The notes under the pieces were generated by a model. The model searched no databases, was not told the origin of the DNA, and saw only the letters and a list, made by a program, of their open reading frames with translations. Shown piece by piece: positions 9,482 through 19,518 of a stretch of DNA of 24,714 bases; the stretch's first letter is position 1; each line of letters starts with the position of its first letter. This DNA comes from Seminavis robusta (lineage: Eukaryota; Bacillariophyta; Bacillariophyceae; Naviculales; Naviculaceae): the NCBI GenBank assembly GCA_903772945.1, contig CAICTM010001670.1, positions 1 to 24,714 of the forward strand, written 5' to 3'. The position numbers were made by a program, and so were the translations under genes.

Positions 9482-10873
9482 CTAAGTAGTGCCGGTAGAC
9501 GCCCGTGCAAGCAGTGCGGCGGCTTGCACTTTGGCAATCTGTTGCAGGAACCAATCGGTATTCATGATGGGCTCGATGGTCGGCACTCGAATCAAGTGCA
9601 CTCCGTGCATGGATTGGATCTCGGGACCCGACAATGACTCAAAGCACTCATTGTCGGTAGGTTGCCGTACACTGGCAATGCCATCATGGGGCAGATTGTG
9701 AATATTGTCGTCTAGGAGTATGTGATGGTGCTTGGAATCACCATCCAACTTCCAAACGGGTTTTCCCGCCCAAGGCTCCCACGTGTGAGCTTTCCACATG
9801 GGATAGTCATCTTGAATGCCAAACACATAGTGCTGTTGGTCACTGCTACCAGTATTGTGCAGCAGATCCAGTACTTGTTGATCTCCTGACGCCACCATGG
9901 AGCCGTCGTCTTGTCGAAATAATTGATACTGATAGCGTTTCCTCTCGTCTTCTTCTTGCTTTTCTGCTCCGCCGCCAGCATGATCTTGAAGCACCCATTT
10001 GGCATAATACAACCGACTCGCATCCAGTTCGTATTGGGGATGGACAAAATCCGGATAATCGGGATGTTTGCCTTGTGCAAATGCCGTCATGGCTTGGGCA
10101 ATACTTGGCAAATCCGTCCCAAAGGTTCGAAAGACAATCGTCACGGGTGGATTGTTGGGCGACGACGGCGAGTGTATCAGTTGATTCATGGTATGGAAAA
10201 ATGCCGGAATGATATTGTCAAAGAGGTCTGGTTGTTGACGACGAGTCAGTCGCTGTTCGATTTCCTTGTAGAGTGGCTTGTAGACGGCCCCGTGTCCATC
10301 AGTGAAGGTTTTGGAGATGCGTTTGTAGGAGGTTCGGTAATACGGACAGCAACCTTTCGGCCAATCCCATCCCGTATAGAGTGGGGGAGGAGGACCTCCT
10401 TCTTCGTCCTTTAGGGGGCTACCGTCCCACCAATGCGTGGGGATCATGGCAGTGGTACTGTCGAAATCGTTATCATCATCGCCAACTGCATTATCAGCAG
10501 TCTTTTGCACAAATGCCGACTTGGCAATGATCTTGTTGAAACAGTCCTCAATGGTGTCCCCGCCAACTTCATCGCCCACCAGGATGGTCTCGTTGATATC
10601 CCAGTGTAAGATCCAGTGCATACTACTACTGTCATCCACACTAGTACATGTAGCAGTAGGATCATTTTGTTCGGACGATGCGTCGTCACGCTCGGAGATT
10701 ATTCTTGGCAACGGCGCCCCGTCATCATTCGGATGGTCGTTGTTCTTGTGGAGGCTCATGGCAATAAGGATGTGTCTTCTACTATTACTTATGATGGAAT
10801 AACCATGGACTTGGGATGGAAGCGACAACAAGGCGAAAAAGACCAAAGATTGGCTGTTGGCGGCACCGTGCAT
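9482..10873 (-). CDS. HAD-like protein with N-terminal signal sequence
   Basis: 463 residues from the ATG at 10873. Residues 1-24 form a signal peptide (SLVFFALLSLPSQVHG). The next residues, YSIISNSRRH, are Ser/Arg-rich, as in bipartite plastid leaders of diatoms, but the usual ASAFAP-type site is not clear. HAD-superfamily motifs can be read in order: motif I WILHWDINETIL (Asp92), a Thr/Ser motif II VFRTFGTDL (~248-255), a Lys in GKPVWKLDGD (Lys371) as motif III, and acidic motif IV ILLDDNIHN (388-389). The HAD nucleophile Asp is present, but the usual second Asp of motif I, which acts as general acid/base in phosphatases, is Asn. Catalysis may therefore be altered, or the protein may bind phosphate without hydrolysis. 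A large insertion lies between motifs I and II and includes HWWDGSPL and GWDWPKGCCPYY. Substrate unknown. Confidence 0.7.
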   Translation of the reverse strand: MHGAANSQSLVFFALLSLPSQVHGYSIISNSRRHILIAMSLHKNNDHPNDDGAPLPRIISERDDASSEQNDPTATCTSVDDSSSMHWILHWDINETILVGDEVGGDTIEDCFNKIIAKSAFVQKTADNAVGDDDNDFDSTTAMIPTHWWDGSPLKDEEGGPPPPLYTGWDWPKGCCPYYRTSYKRISKTFTDGHGAVYKPLYKEIEQRLTRRQQPDLFDNIIPAFFHTMNQLIHSPSSPNNPPVTIVFRTFGTDLPSIAQAMTAFAQGKHPDYPDFVHPQYELDASRLYYAKWVLQDHAGGGAEKQEEDERKRYQYQLFRQDDGSMVASGDQQVLDLLHNTGSSDQQHYVFGIQDDYPMWKAHTWEPWAGKPVWKLDGDSKHHHILLDDNIHNLPHDGIASVRQPTDNECFESLSGPEIQSMHGVHLIRVPTIEPIMNTDWFLQQIAKVQAAALLARASTGTT

Positions 10874-11123
10874 CAACTAACTAACGGCGTGGTTCGATTG
10901 TGGAGACTATGAATGAAAGGATACGACAGCCCGTTGCAAGGTGTGCCAGTATTGGATTGGTCGTTCTCCGTAGTGTCGTCGCTGTCACTCGCGTCATGGT
11001 GGCAGGTCGGGCATGGTAAAGATATGCCCCACCACCCAGTCAAAAGATACCGGTATCGTTTGAGGTTAGTGGGGTAAATCTTCCTCCGCCCTCCTTTCAC
11101 AACAGCTCCGCACGTCCACAACA

Positions 11124-12386
11124 ATGTTCAATGAAGTGTCCCGAGCTGCAGTCAGGGACTTCCTCATCGAATCACCCGAGTTTTCATGTCTCATTCCCCT
11201 CTACGATCTCCTCTACTCCACACCCAACAAATGCTATTACTTTGACGACAAAAACGAACTCCAGTACTTCCTTCAACAAGAGGGCCATGCACAGGGGTGC
11301 CCCATTGCCCCTACCATGTCGGTGTTCAACTTGTGCCTCCTCCTCAAGTTAGTCACAGAGGTACTCAAAGCCCGGGCTCAAGCCAGACTACAGAATAGCC
11401 AAGTTGGAGATGATGGCAGAGGTACAGTTGGTTCTGCCCTGGAGTATGTTGATGACTCATCCCTCTTCCTCCATCCTTCATATATCATTCCAGTCTTAGA
11501 GACTTTCCAGGAACAGGGCAAACCACTGGGGATCCAGCTGAACTTCTCCAAGACAAAGCTTCTCACCAGCACCACAGGCACTCCATCTACCAATCCAATC
11601 ATCCAAGAAGCCCTGGCCTACATCAATGCCCAAGCTGGCAAAGATGTCCAACCAGAAATCACCACTGGAGTAAGATTTTTGGGACAACCAATTGGGTCTG
11701 ATGCTTTTGCTACGTCCTTCCTCACCCAAGCATCCAAGAAATACTCCACCAATCTCTCCAAACTCCTCAACAGCTCCACTGACCTTCATACCAAGTTCCT
11801 GCTCTTCCACAGTTGTGCCATCCCATCCGTCCAACACCTTCTTACAGCCGATGTCTACCACCACTGCCAAGTACAGGATGCCACCACCATTGATCCCTTC
11901 CACTGGCAGTCAACCTTCCAGACCTCCACCACCCAGGCCAATCACAAATTCATTGCCCAACTAGCCTCTGTCCATGCCTTGCCTCCCCACACTCTCCACA
12001 TCCTTCAACATCCTGTGTCCTCTGGTGGCCTGGGCACCCGCAACAACATCCTCTCTACTATCCCCGCCTTCATCGTTTCCACCACCCAAAGTCTCCGTTA
12101 TGCTACTGCTGGAATCCCCACTGCCGACAACCAAATCATCACTATCCCACCTACTCTCGGGCTCTCTCTTCATGGCAAAAACCTTCTACTACGATCCCTC
12201 TTTTCCACCTTTACACCAAGTTGGCTCCCCTACTTCTTCCCTTCTACAATGCTACCAAGCCATCTGACTCCCACATTCACTCCACCCCCACCTTTGTCAC
12301 TGAGTCCCATCTCGCTCCATCTCGCTGGCCTAGCCTCTTCCATCTACAAACAAACACTGCCTCTAGTCTTTGGAAGCATACCTTAA
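11124..12386 (+). pseudogene. Reverse transcriptase fragment, 5'-truncated retroelement
   Basis: Open frame of 420 codons matching the palm and thumb of an RVT_1-type reverse transcriptase. It opens at MFNEVSRAAV, which corresponds to the Asn-x-Phe-Asn-Glu motif just after the first catalytic Asp of such enzymes. That Asp and the fingers region are missing, and an in-frame stop lies at 11067. Later motifs are present: GHAQGCPIAPTMSVF (~54-68), the catalytic YVDD box (108-111), the thumb-side LNFSKTKLL (~139-147) and RFLGQPIG (~185-192). Near the end the composition turns Pro/Ser-rich, and an overlapping frame ending at 12436 looks more protein-like, suggesting a frameshift around 12230-12260. 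No endonuclease, RNase H or poly-A tail is visible. Non-LTR origin is most likely but not shown. Intact genes lie on both sides. Confidence 0.8.
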
Positions 12387-12436
12387 GGATACCAGTAGAG
12401 AATCCAAACGCACCTTCACGTTCCGTTGCTCTATAG

Positions 12437-12863
12437 GTAAGGTAGAACAAGCTACGAACACGGCATTTTATTTTTACACCTTTCTGGCAGTGCACACATT
12501 GCAAGTTGAGAAGCCATGGCTTTCCCGGAAGCGATGAGTGCGCAGCTTCGATCGATTCGATTCATTTGTTTTGAAAACGTAGTCGCCGCATCGTACCGGT
12601 ATCCCTGCACAGAAGCCACCAAGAAGGAACGAAGCGATAACTTTCGTTGTCGTGTCTTTTTGGTCGTATTCCTGCTGTTTGGGAAAGTGGAAACAGTGTA
12701 AGAGCGTGTGGACTATCACGATGCTCTTTGTTGCTTGCTCCTTCTGAAAGCCACGAGCTTGTGGGCCACCCGGAGCTTCTGGCCATTGACGACAGCGGCA
12801 TCACCCAGCAAAGCTCAGTAGTTTGACCAACCCCGTCACTGCCGTTGCTACTGCTGGTTCTGC
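12437..12863. other. Gap between reverse-transcriptase remnant and lectin gene
   Basis: No gene seen. It contains one copy of the recurrent GATTCGATTCATT word (12554) and one TACCGGTA palindrome (12594). The right end should be the 3' UTR of the leftward lectin gene. Some of the sequence next to the reverse transcriptase may be residual element DNA. Confidence 0.45.
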
Positions 12864-14512
12864 TCAACAAGTCTGGGACAGGTCCCATGAGGTGATCTCG
12901 TGATAGTCGGCAAAGAACCCAGTTGCTGCGCCGTATCCAGACACGAAGTTCTGCCCTGAAAAGATACTGTCCATATCAAAAGTGACCTCAGCCTGGGGAA
13001 TCGAAGGCTTGGTATCTCCCGCATTGTTGATATAGACTTTCAGGACCCGGCCATCGCAATAGTCAACCCACATTCGTCCGGACGTAGTTCCTGCCTCATC
13101 CGTCAGAATCGGCACGGATGGTGCTTCTGCCAACTCGGTGAGTGCCCCTGTTCCATCTACCTGCATTACATGGATGTTGGGAACGCCGTCATCAAGTAGG
13201 TTTGGGTTGTCAAAGCTGTTGTCAACCGTATCAAACTCAATGACTAATGCAGGACGGATTCCATCTTCCAGAAAATTCCCATCTATGCTCGAGCTGTAGA
13301 CCGCCAAGCCTCCTCCGCCACCCCCCAGAGCATCCTTGCCTCGTGGGTCTTGGTGAATGACAAAGGCCATGCCATCTCCAGTGGTCGCTTCAGGTCCATA
13401 AATTCTGTATCCAATGGTCATGGAAAAAATGCGATTGACATTGTCCTCTTCAAATACCAGGTCCAAAAAGGCAGTAGAGGCACCCGCATTCTCACTGCTA
13501 TCTTCTGACATGCGGAGGAAACACAGGGACGTCGGATCTGCAGGATCCAATGGCAAAATCTGGGGATACGACCAATCGGAAGGATTGCTGTTCAAGGTAA
13601 AGGGTGTGTTGTCGCAAGGAAAGCCACCCCTAAAGTTGATTTCGGGTACCGCCGATGATTGTGAAGGCATGGATGCCGGTGGTGTCACATCTTCGGTTTC
13701 CGCTGGAACTGCAGCGACAGTCGGCGCTTCGGCAGGGGCTGAAGCGGATGTGGTGGGGGTATAGCACTTTGGATCACTGTAGTACCACTCCACCGTGTAA
13801 GTTGAATCATACTGCTCGTAATCGTGATGTGGGAGGATGAACAAATCACGCTTTGCCTTCTTCTTCGTGCTTCCTTTTCCCGTTCCACTTTTCCTTCCCT
13901 TGCTTTTGCTTCTCTGTAGTAGGTTTCCCGATCTGAACTGCCTCGTCGTGGATTTGTGGTGTGCCCCTCGCTTTTGCTTTCCCGATCTGAATTGGTGAAC
14001 TCCTCGGATTTGCTTTCCCGATCTGGAAAGCCTCGTCGTGGATTGGTGATGTGCCCCTCACTTTTGCTCTCCCGATCTGGAATGCTTCGTTGTGGATTTG
14101 TGTACCCCTCGGATTTGCTTTCCCGATCTGGAAAGCCTCGTCGTAGATTGGTGGTGTGCCCCTCGCCTTTACGACTTGCCCCCTTGGATTTGCTTTCCAT
14201 CCACCCCCTTCTGGCTCCTGTTTTCGTTTTTAATTCGCGATGGCGCTTACGGTACATTTTGATGCAGTAAGGATTTGACACATAGACATTATTGTGACTG
14301 CGGGGCGATCTCTGATGTCTGTGTCTTGTTGGGCCGGATGCACGGCCCCGAAGTCTTGGACTACTTCTTCTCGAGCGACGATGGAGAATATTGTTGCGGT
14401 TGCCGCCACCCGTAGCCCTCCAAGCTGCAGCACTGCCAAGGCAGCAAACTAGGAGAACACCCACGATGAAGCCACACATCCGAAGTGATCCATATCTCTG
14501 GGACGGTACCAT
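12864..14512 (-). CDS. Secreted L-type (legume-like) lectin with basic repeat stalk
   Basis: The proposed model joins exon 1 (14512-13889) to exon 2 (13811-12864) across a 77-nt GT-AG intron, phase 0 on both sides, giving 523 residues. Without it the signal-peptide frame and the lectin frame do not connect: the lectin frame has a stop at 14058-14060 and no ATG before the domain. Exon 1 encodes a signal peptide (MCGFIVGVLLVCCLGSAAAW, first ATG 11 residues earlier), an Arg-rich segment, then about five copies of a charged unit built on PDRESKSEGHTTNPRRGF. Exon 2 has a Pro/Ala/Thr linker, then an L-type lectin fold: GDGMAFVIHQDPRG (Asp ~354), RPALVIEFDTVDN (~395-406), NIHV, WVDYCDGRVLKVYIN and a C-terminal FVSGYGAATGFFADYHEI. 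The Asp and Asn residues match metal/sugar-binding positions of the family. It probably binds glycans outside the cell or in the secretory route; sugar specificity is unknown. The donor (GTGGAA) is weak, so a frameshift is the alternative. Confidence 0.7.
13923..14200 (-). repeat. Degenerate tandem repeats coding for the lectin stalk
   Basis: The word CCCGATCTG recurs on the plus strand at 13927, 13981, 14017, 14071 and 14122, spaced 54, 36, 54 and 51 nt apart. All spacings are multiples of three, so copy changes kept the reading frame. The translated unit is about 18 residues, rich in Arg, Lys, Glu and Ser, with the constant part DRESKSEG. Confidence 0.85.
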
Positions 14513-15359
14513 TATGGCTTCATGCCATGTTCCCAACGATGTATAATGTAGCTACTACCAGTGGTAGCTGGCGAAGAACTTGCCCCCGTTATTCAAGAAG
14601 ATGCCCAAGGGTGGCAATGTTACCAGCGAGAGGAAGTTGGAGGCGCACCTTTCCTCCCCCAACCTGGATGAGTGCGCACCTCATTTGCCTTGCACGCGAC
14701 TGCAATTCAAAGTGTGACGAAAGGAACACAACTGAGACGCATTGTATCAGTGAAGCCAAGGCCACCAAGCCAGCTACCATTTAAATCTAGCTAGCTAGAA
14801 GCGTGCAGGGAGTCAACAAGCTTTCCCATACCTGGTACACACGGACGAGAAAAATGACAGAGATGCGAATTGAAACGCGTATCTTTTAGAATTGCCTCGC
14901 CTTGACGAAGAAAGATACAGCGTCAGGGCAACAGGGTAAACTTTGAATATTTACACTGGGTTGTTAGGCGTGGCAAATCTGCCCGGCATCAGCGTATATC
15001 AATAAGAACCGCCCGAGCGATGCTCGACGTGAACGCTTGGAATGGACGAACATCATGCTACCCATGGCACCAGCAACAGCGCCGTTGGTCATCACCATCT
15101 TTCCTTTGGACCAGAAGCATGGAAGAAGAAACAGCAGCAGCCAACAGAACGCCTGTCTTTCAATGGAGTACGCCAGTAGTAAAGAGAAGCTGTAAAAACA
15201 TGACGAGATACGGCTTCCAGCTATCCGAGATGAATAAGCAGGCCAACCGAATCACCGTTGCGATCTTGCTATCCGAAAACTCTCTCCTTTATTTTTCACA
15301 AACACAGACGAGTACATCACCCAAAATCATTCTAAAGGTATCCAACGTCAACGACAACC
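14513..15359. other. Divergent intergenic region between lectin and sulfotransferase genes
   Basis: The two flanking genes are transcribed away from each other, so this 0.85-kb gap should hold both promoters. A CTAGCTAGCTAG stretch lies near 14788. An open frame at 15020-15475 overlaps the start of the sulfotransferase gene in another frame and shows no domain, so I reject it. I cannot identify core promoter motifs with confidence. Confidence 0.5.
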
Positions 15360-16643
15360 ATGTTGTGGAGAAGAGTAAACGCCTTTCTGGCCAACCGGAA
15401 CAATCGGTTCTCGGTATGCATGGCATTGGTCTTGATGACCGGCGGCACACTGATCTTTCGCTGGTCCTTCCCTGATCAAGCAAAAGCCTTGTTTGACCCC
15501 ATGCAGGCCGAATTGGAATCCGTGTTGGCACATGACAAGCTACGAGCCAACAACAAAAAGGCGGCAACGCCCAAAAAGACGTACAAGCTTCCACCTCCGA
15601 TTTCCTACTTTAAACATGGCAACGATGGCCTGGATGATGCTTCTTACTGCATCCACAATTCCACCAGTGACTATTGCTGCTCGGAGGAACACTGTGCTAC
15701 CATTGTCGCTCGATCGACCCTCTACTCGGAATGCTGCGGCAATGTACACAACAACAAGACCGGGTCGAGATCCCAGATTTTCCCCTTGCTCATTACATCG
15801 GCGCCACGAGGAGGAACATGGTTCATGCAGCAGCTCTTGACCAAGACTGGACTGCAGGGGCTCACTACCGACGAACATACTCCACAGCATTTGGGAACCG
15901 TCTCGTGGAAGCACATTTTTCATCAGGACAAGTACTACTTTGGAAGGCAGTCTACCACGCATCTCTACAAGAGCAAGTTTCGTGTCATTTGGCACTTGGT
16001 ACGAGACCCACTCAAAACACTTACTAGCATTGCCTTTACCGATCCGCTCTGGGAAGATTCGGATCACAGCCGCATCTACATGAACTACATTGCCAGTCAT
16101 ATTCCCATTTCCAACAAGACGGTCCTCATGACACAATTTAACATTACCAAAGAAGAGTTGGAGGGAGTCATGCAGCACCGGACCATTGCCATGAACCGCA
16201 ACCCGAAGCTCTCCCATTTTCTCATCTTTCGTGGACTGGAAATCTACTTGTATTGGCAGGGGTTCATCAACTATTTGAATGTGCCCATCTTTCGCTTGGA
16301 AGACTTGGCAGTGGATAAGAATGTCACGATTTTGGATGAGATCTTTCGATCCGTGGGACGAGATCCACCGAGCCATCAACGAGTCATCCAAGTGCTCGAA
16401 GCTCAACAAATCAAGAGGCACGAGCATCAAAGGCGACGAGAGTTGCGTCGTCAGTTGCAGTTGGGAGCTTACAAGGGAAATGCTCGTGGCGATCGCATCC
16501 GCAAGGGAAGTAGGATTCATCGAGCAACTCTGACGTGGGAGGAGCTCTGCGAGGTTAGTGAGAAGAAAGCACTCTCCATGTTGAAAATGAGCCAGTCGTT
16601 TGGATACTATTTGGACGTCGACAGAGCGACCTTGTGCAATTAG
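15360..16643 (+). CDS. Type II membrane (Golgi-type) sulfotransferase
   Basis: 427 residues, single exon, ATG at 15360. It transfers sulfate from PAPS to an acceptor, probably a glycan or protein in the Golgi lumen. Residues 17-36 (FSVCMALVLMTGGTLIFRWS) form a signal anchor after a short basic cytosolic tail (type II topology). A stem to ~80 and a Cys-rich stretch (YCCSEEHC, ECCGN, ~105-127) follow. The 5'-phosphosulfate loop is LLITSAPRGGTWFMQQLL (~143-160); the usual PRSGT is PRGGT here. The 3'-phosphate motif is RVIWHLVRDPLKTLTS (208-223), with the expected Arg and Ser. The C-terminal part has an Arg/His-rich helix (~385-395). Possible N-glycosylation sites (NST, NKT, NIT, NVT) fit a lumenal domain. 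Acceptor unknown. The family assignment is firm; the location is inferred from topology. Confidence 0.85.
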   Translation: MLWRRVNAFLANRNNRFSVCMALVLMTGGTLIFRWSFPDQAKALFDPMQAELESVLAHDKLRANNKKAATPKKTYKLPPPISYFKHGNDGLDDASYCIHNSTSDYCCSEEHCATIVARSTLYSECCGNVHNNKTGSRSQIFPLLITSAPRGGTWFMQQLLTKTGLQGLTTDEHTPQHLGTVSWKHIFHQDKYYFGRQSTTHLYKSKFRVIWHLVRDPLKTLTSIAFTDPLWEDSDHSRIYMNYIASHIPISNKTVLMTQFNITKEELEGVMQHRTIAMNRNPKLSHFLIFRGLEIYLYWQGFINYLNVPIFRLEDLAVDKNVTILDEIFRSVGRDPPSHQRVIQVLEAQQIKRHEHQRRRELRRQLQLGAYKGNARGDRIRKGSRIHRATLTWEELCEVSEKKALSMLKMSQSFGYYLDVDRATLCN

Positions 16644-16991
16644 TTAATACGAAGATGACGACGGTGCTCCCAATCTATAATCTCTTGGTGGGCAGCACCA
16701 TTACCTGTACCGGTTGGCAGCCCTTTGAATGCGTATTTCAAAGTGACAGAAGGGAATGTGACACTAGCAGCTGCAGCCAACAAAAGCCCTGTCGTTTACA
16801 TCTACTAATCCCCCTTACATATATTACTAGCTCCATACCTACTTTGCTCCCACCTGTCGCCCTGTCAAGGCAGGGGGGGCAACATCATTTAGAACAACAG
16901 AGAGGGGGCAACAGTGCTGCTGTGACTTTCTGAAGGAGATACAAGAAACTTACCCCTCAAACATAATGCAATGTCATGGTGCCATTTCCAA
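16644..16991. other. Convergent intergenic gap
   Basis: No gene seen. The sequence lies between the 3' ends of the sulfotransferase gene and the leftward three-exon gene, so it should hold both 3' UTRs. A G-rich stretch (GGGGGGGC near 16872, GAGGGGGC near 16902) is the only noticeable feature. Confidence 0.5.
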
Positions 16992-19021
16992 TCAAACTGG
17001 AAGTGAAGCATCTCCTGTGCCACCATCTTCAACCACTGGAGCAATGGGACAAACTGGGGTTAACAAACATAGAAATTCAAGGGTGAGGGAGGCAATTAAT
17101 TGGGGCATCTCTGAAAAGTTGAAGGACTGACTAGATGACTTTCTCTTCCTTTTCTTCTTGCGCTTCTGGGGCAGCTTCTCAAGCCCATAGCAGAATGAAA
17201 ATCCACCGAAAAGGGCTCGACCACCTTCCCATGCCAAAACACCTGACAAAATCTCATCAAATGATTCCTTCTGGCATGGAAGGGACTCTTTGAAAGAGGC
17301 CTCAAGCACATGCCCGTGGCTCAGACCAACACAGTGGGGAACATCATTCCCAAGTGCAGTGCGCAAACCCACAACAAAAAGAGGCAAAGGTTCGCTTGCG
17401 TCCCCTTCCTTCACAGTACGTTTCCAGGTGGCACCATGGAGTGGATTGAATGTCTCATGATCCAGCTTGACAAGCCTTAGACCCAAAGACTTCTGGATTC
17501 CAGCATTCACTTTGTGAATTGTCATCCCTCCCACTGCAGCATCATTGGGGATGTCTAGTTCAAAAACTCCCTTCTTTGCGAATTCTTGAATTTTGACATC
17601 CTCAGTCATCTTGCCATGCACCCAGAATGTGTTGGCCAGGGAATCCTTGACACAATGCCACTCATGCTGATTCTGCTGGAACTCAACGTCCACAGAACTC
17701 CATGGGGTGTGCCCACCAGAAAAACTTGTGGTGGACCTCACTTGTACACTCTGTGCCTTGGTGGGATGAAGCAAACCTTCTTGTTGCCCAGCAGTAGTTT
17801 CCTTGGATTTCACACTAATGACAGCTTCCACTTTGGAGGATTCCTCAGCAGTGACATCAGAGGGTATACTGGCAGCAACATTGTTCGGTCTCGAAGAAAC
17901 TGGAAGTCGCAAAAACTATACACAATATTAGAGGAGTGTGTTGCAATATTGTAATGCCCAATTTTCTTTAACTTACCTGCCCCACTGAGGCTTCCATTTC
18001 CTTCATGAAGGATCTGGGAGCAAGCAAAACCTCCTGGAGATAGGATGGAGAAACTTCCACTTCCCATCCACTTCTATATTCTTGCAAGGTGACGGTATGG
18101 TCTTGGTTGAGCCTGACGGACTTGAAGACAACATTGGTGAAGAAGACATTGAAATACAAAGGTGGAAGATTTCCAGGACCTTTGGACATGATTGCCACAG
18201 TTGGTACCACATTCGGGGAAAGAATCTTCTGGCATTCCACCTTCTTTGCTGTGGTACGTCGTGACCGACGCAATCCACCCTCACCTGCCAGTGGTGTACA
18301 GGAATCCTGTGAGATGAAAAAAGCTATATGTTAGTGGCAAGTTACAATACTGACACCATTTTCCTACACTCACCTGAATTGTTTCTGTGAGCACTGCATA
18401 CACTTTCTTGGATGAATCAAACTGAATCAAAGTATGCAGTGCTGGGGCAGAAAAAGGAAGGCCTTCGGATGCCTTGGTGTCAACGATATGGGCAGGCTTT
18501 AGTTCTCCCCGTAGACCATTCACAACCAAAACGCTGTCGCCCTGCAACACCACTTTGCTTGCATCTCCTTGCAGTGGGGACCCAACTGAGTACACCTTCT
18601 TTGCTTCTTCCCAACCTCTGTTTTGCCAAGAAGCATCTTTCCACCTCCGAAAATACGACTTTTCTGACTTCTTCCGACCTTCTGGGCCTTGCATTTGAAC
18701 ACTGGCACCATCTGCAAGGAGAAGATTGCGTGGTATGATGCTGTGTTTGATGAGAACATCTGCAAGGGGCTCTTCTCTTGCTTGTGCCATGCACAAATCA
18801 AGGAAACACTCTTCGTTTGCCCACCACATTGCTTCTTCCTTGGGTCGAAGCTTGCACACGTAATCCACCAAAAGCTTGGCAAGAACTGGAGTGCATACCA
18901 TGCCAAGCTTGAGGATTTTTTTCGTCACATGTGCAACCCAAACTTGGTCACGCTCCTTGTCAGTGAGTTTTTGCCACTTCTCGAGGTCACCTTTCCAGTT
19001 ATGTGGTGGTGTTTCCTTCAT
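16992..19021 (-). CDS. Unrecognised three-exon gene, possible papain-like fold
   Basis: I do not recognise this protein. Exon A is 19021-18374 (from ATG MKETPPHNWKG). A 67-nt intron follows (18373-18307, GTGAGT...TCACAG). Exon B is 18306-17977 (110 codons), then a 61-nt intron (17976-17916, GTAAGT...GTATAG), then exon C, 17915-16992. All junctions are phase 0, giving 633 residues. Exon A is Lys/Trp-rich. Exon B opens with a basic patch (LRRSRRTTAKK) and ends in SYLQEVLLAPRSF. Exon C holds HCVKDSLANTFW (Cys ~414) and, 105 residues later, PHCVGLSHGHVLEASF (His ~520, Glu ~531), an order and spacing that recall Cys/His proteases of the papain-like fold; this is inference. The C-terminus has a strongly basic nuclear-localisation-like run (QKRKKKRKRKSSS). 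The N-terminus may extend: an open frame at 19102-19518 can be joined in frame by an intron at 19131-19031, and another upstream segment by one at 19131-19072. Confidence 0.65.
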
Positions 19022-19101
19022 CGTCCTGGTCTGGAGGCAGCACCCTTGGCCCACAAAGCAATAGCCCACAACTGAGATAGAGAGTTCATACAGGGGAATA
19101 G

Positions 19102-19518
19102 TTAGGGGATATGGTTTCGTCCAAACCATACCTGACGTTTTATTCTTACCAAAACCTTGCTTGTCCACAACACAGTCCTTCCTGCACAACTGCACACTAG
19201 ATCCGCAACATGGCAAAAGTTAGTCACATGAAGTATGGCTGCTACAATATTCAGATGCAATCTATCCAGTCCATGGTAAGTAGGCCACAGGCAAACCAGC
19301 GGGCCCACAATGACATCACCAACAAGCCTCAAATGGGCAGCAGGATCAACCAATGCAGGCTTCTGGTTGCTGAGGAGCCATAGATACCAAATGGACCAGC
19401 CAAGGCAGTGGAGTTTTCCACCTTCCAGCTCTGACAATCCTTGCCCAACCTCAAAACACTCAACAACGTAAAACTTACACCTAATGAAAGCCCTTGCTTG
19501 GCAACCAAAGCCTGCCAA
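19102..19518 (-). other. Possible upstream exon of the three-exon gene
   Basis: Open frame of 138 codons without a conventional start, containing CKFYVVECFEVGQG and HLRLVGDVIVGPLVCLWPTY. Splicing GTATGG (19131) to the acceptor CCTCCAG at 19031 would fuse it in frame to the codons just before the exon A ATG. An alternative acceptor (CTATCTCAG, 19072) fits a second frame that contains KDCVVDKQGFGKNK. Both cannot be right, and neither has a visible upstream start codon. It could equally be chance coding potential or untranslated leader. Confidence 0.3.

Noticed and set aside
15020-15475. 151-codon open frame before and over the sulfotransferase start
   Set aside because: It is in a different frame from the sulfotransferase and has no recognisable features. 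The clear signal anchor after the ATG at 15360 fixes the real start.
15540-16520. 326-codon minus-strand open frame
   Set aside because: It lies entirely within the sulfotransferase gene on the opposite strand, whose frame has clear PAPS-binding motifs.
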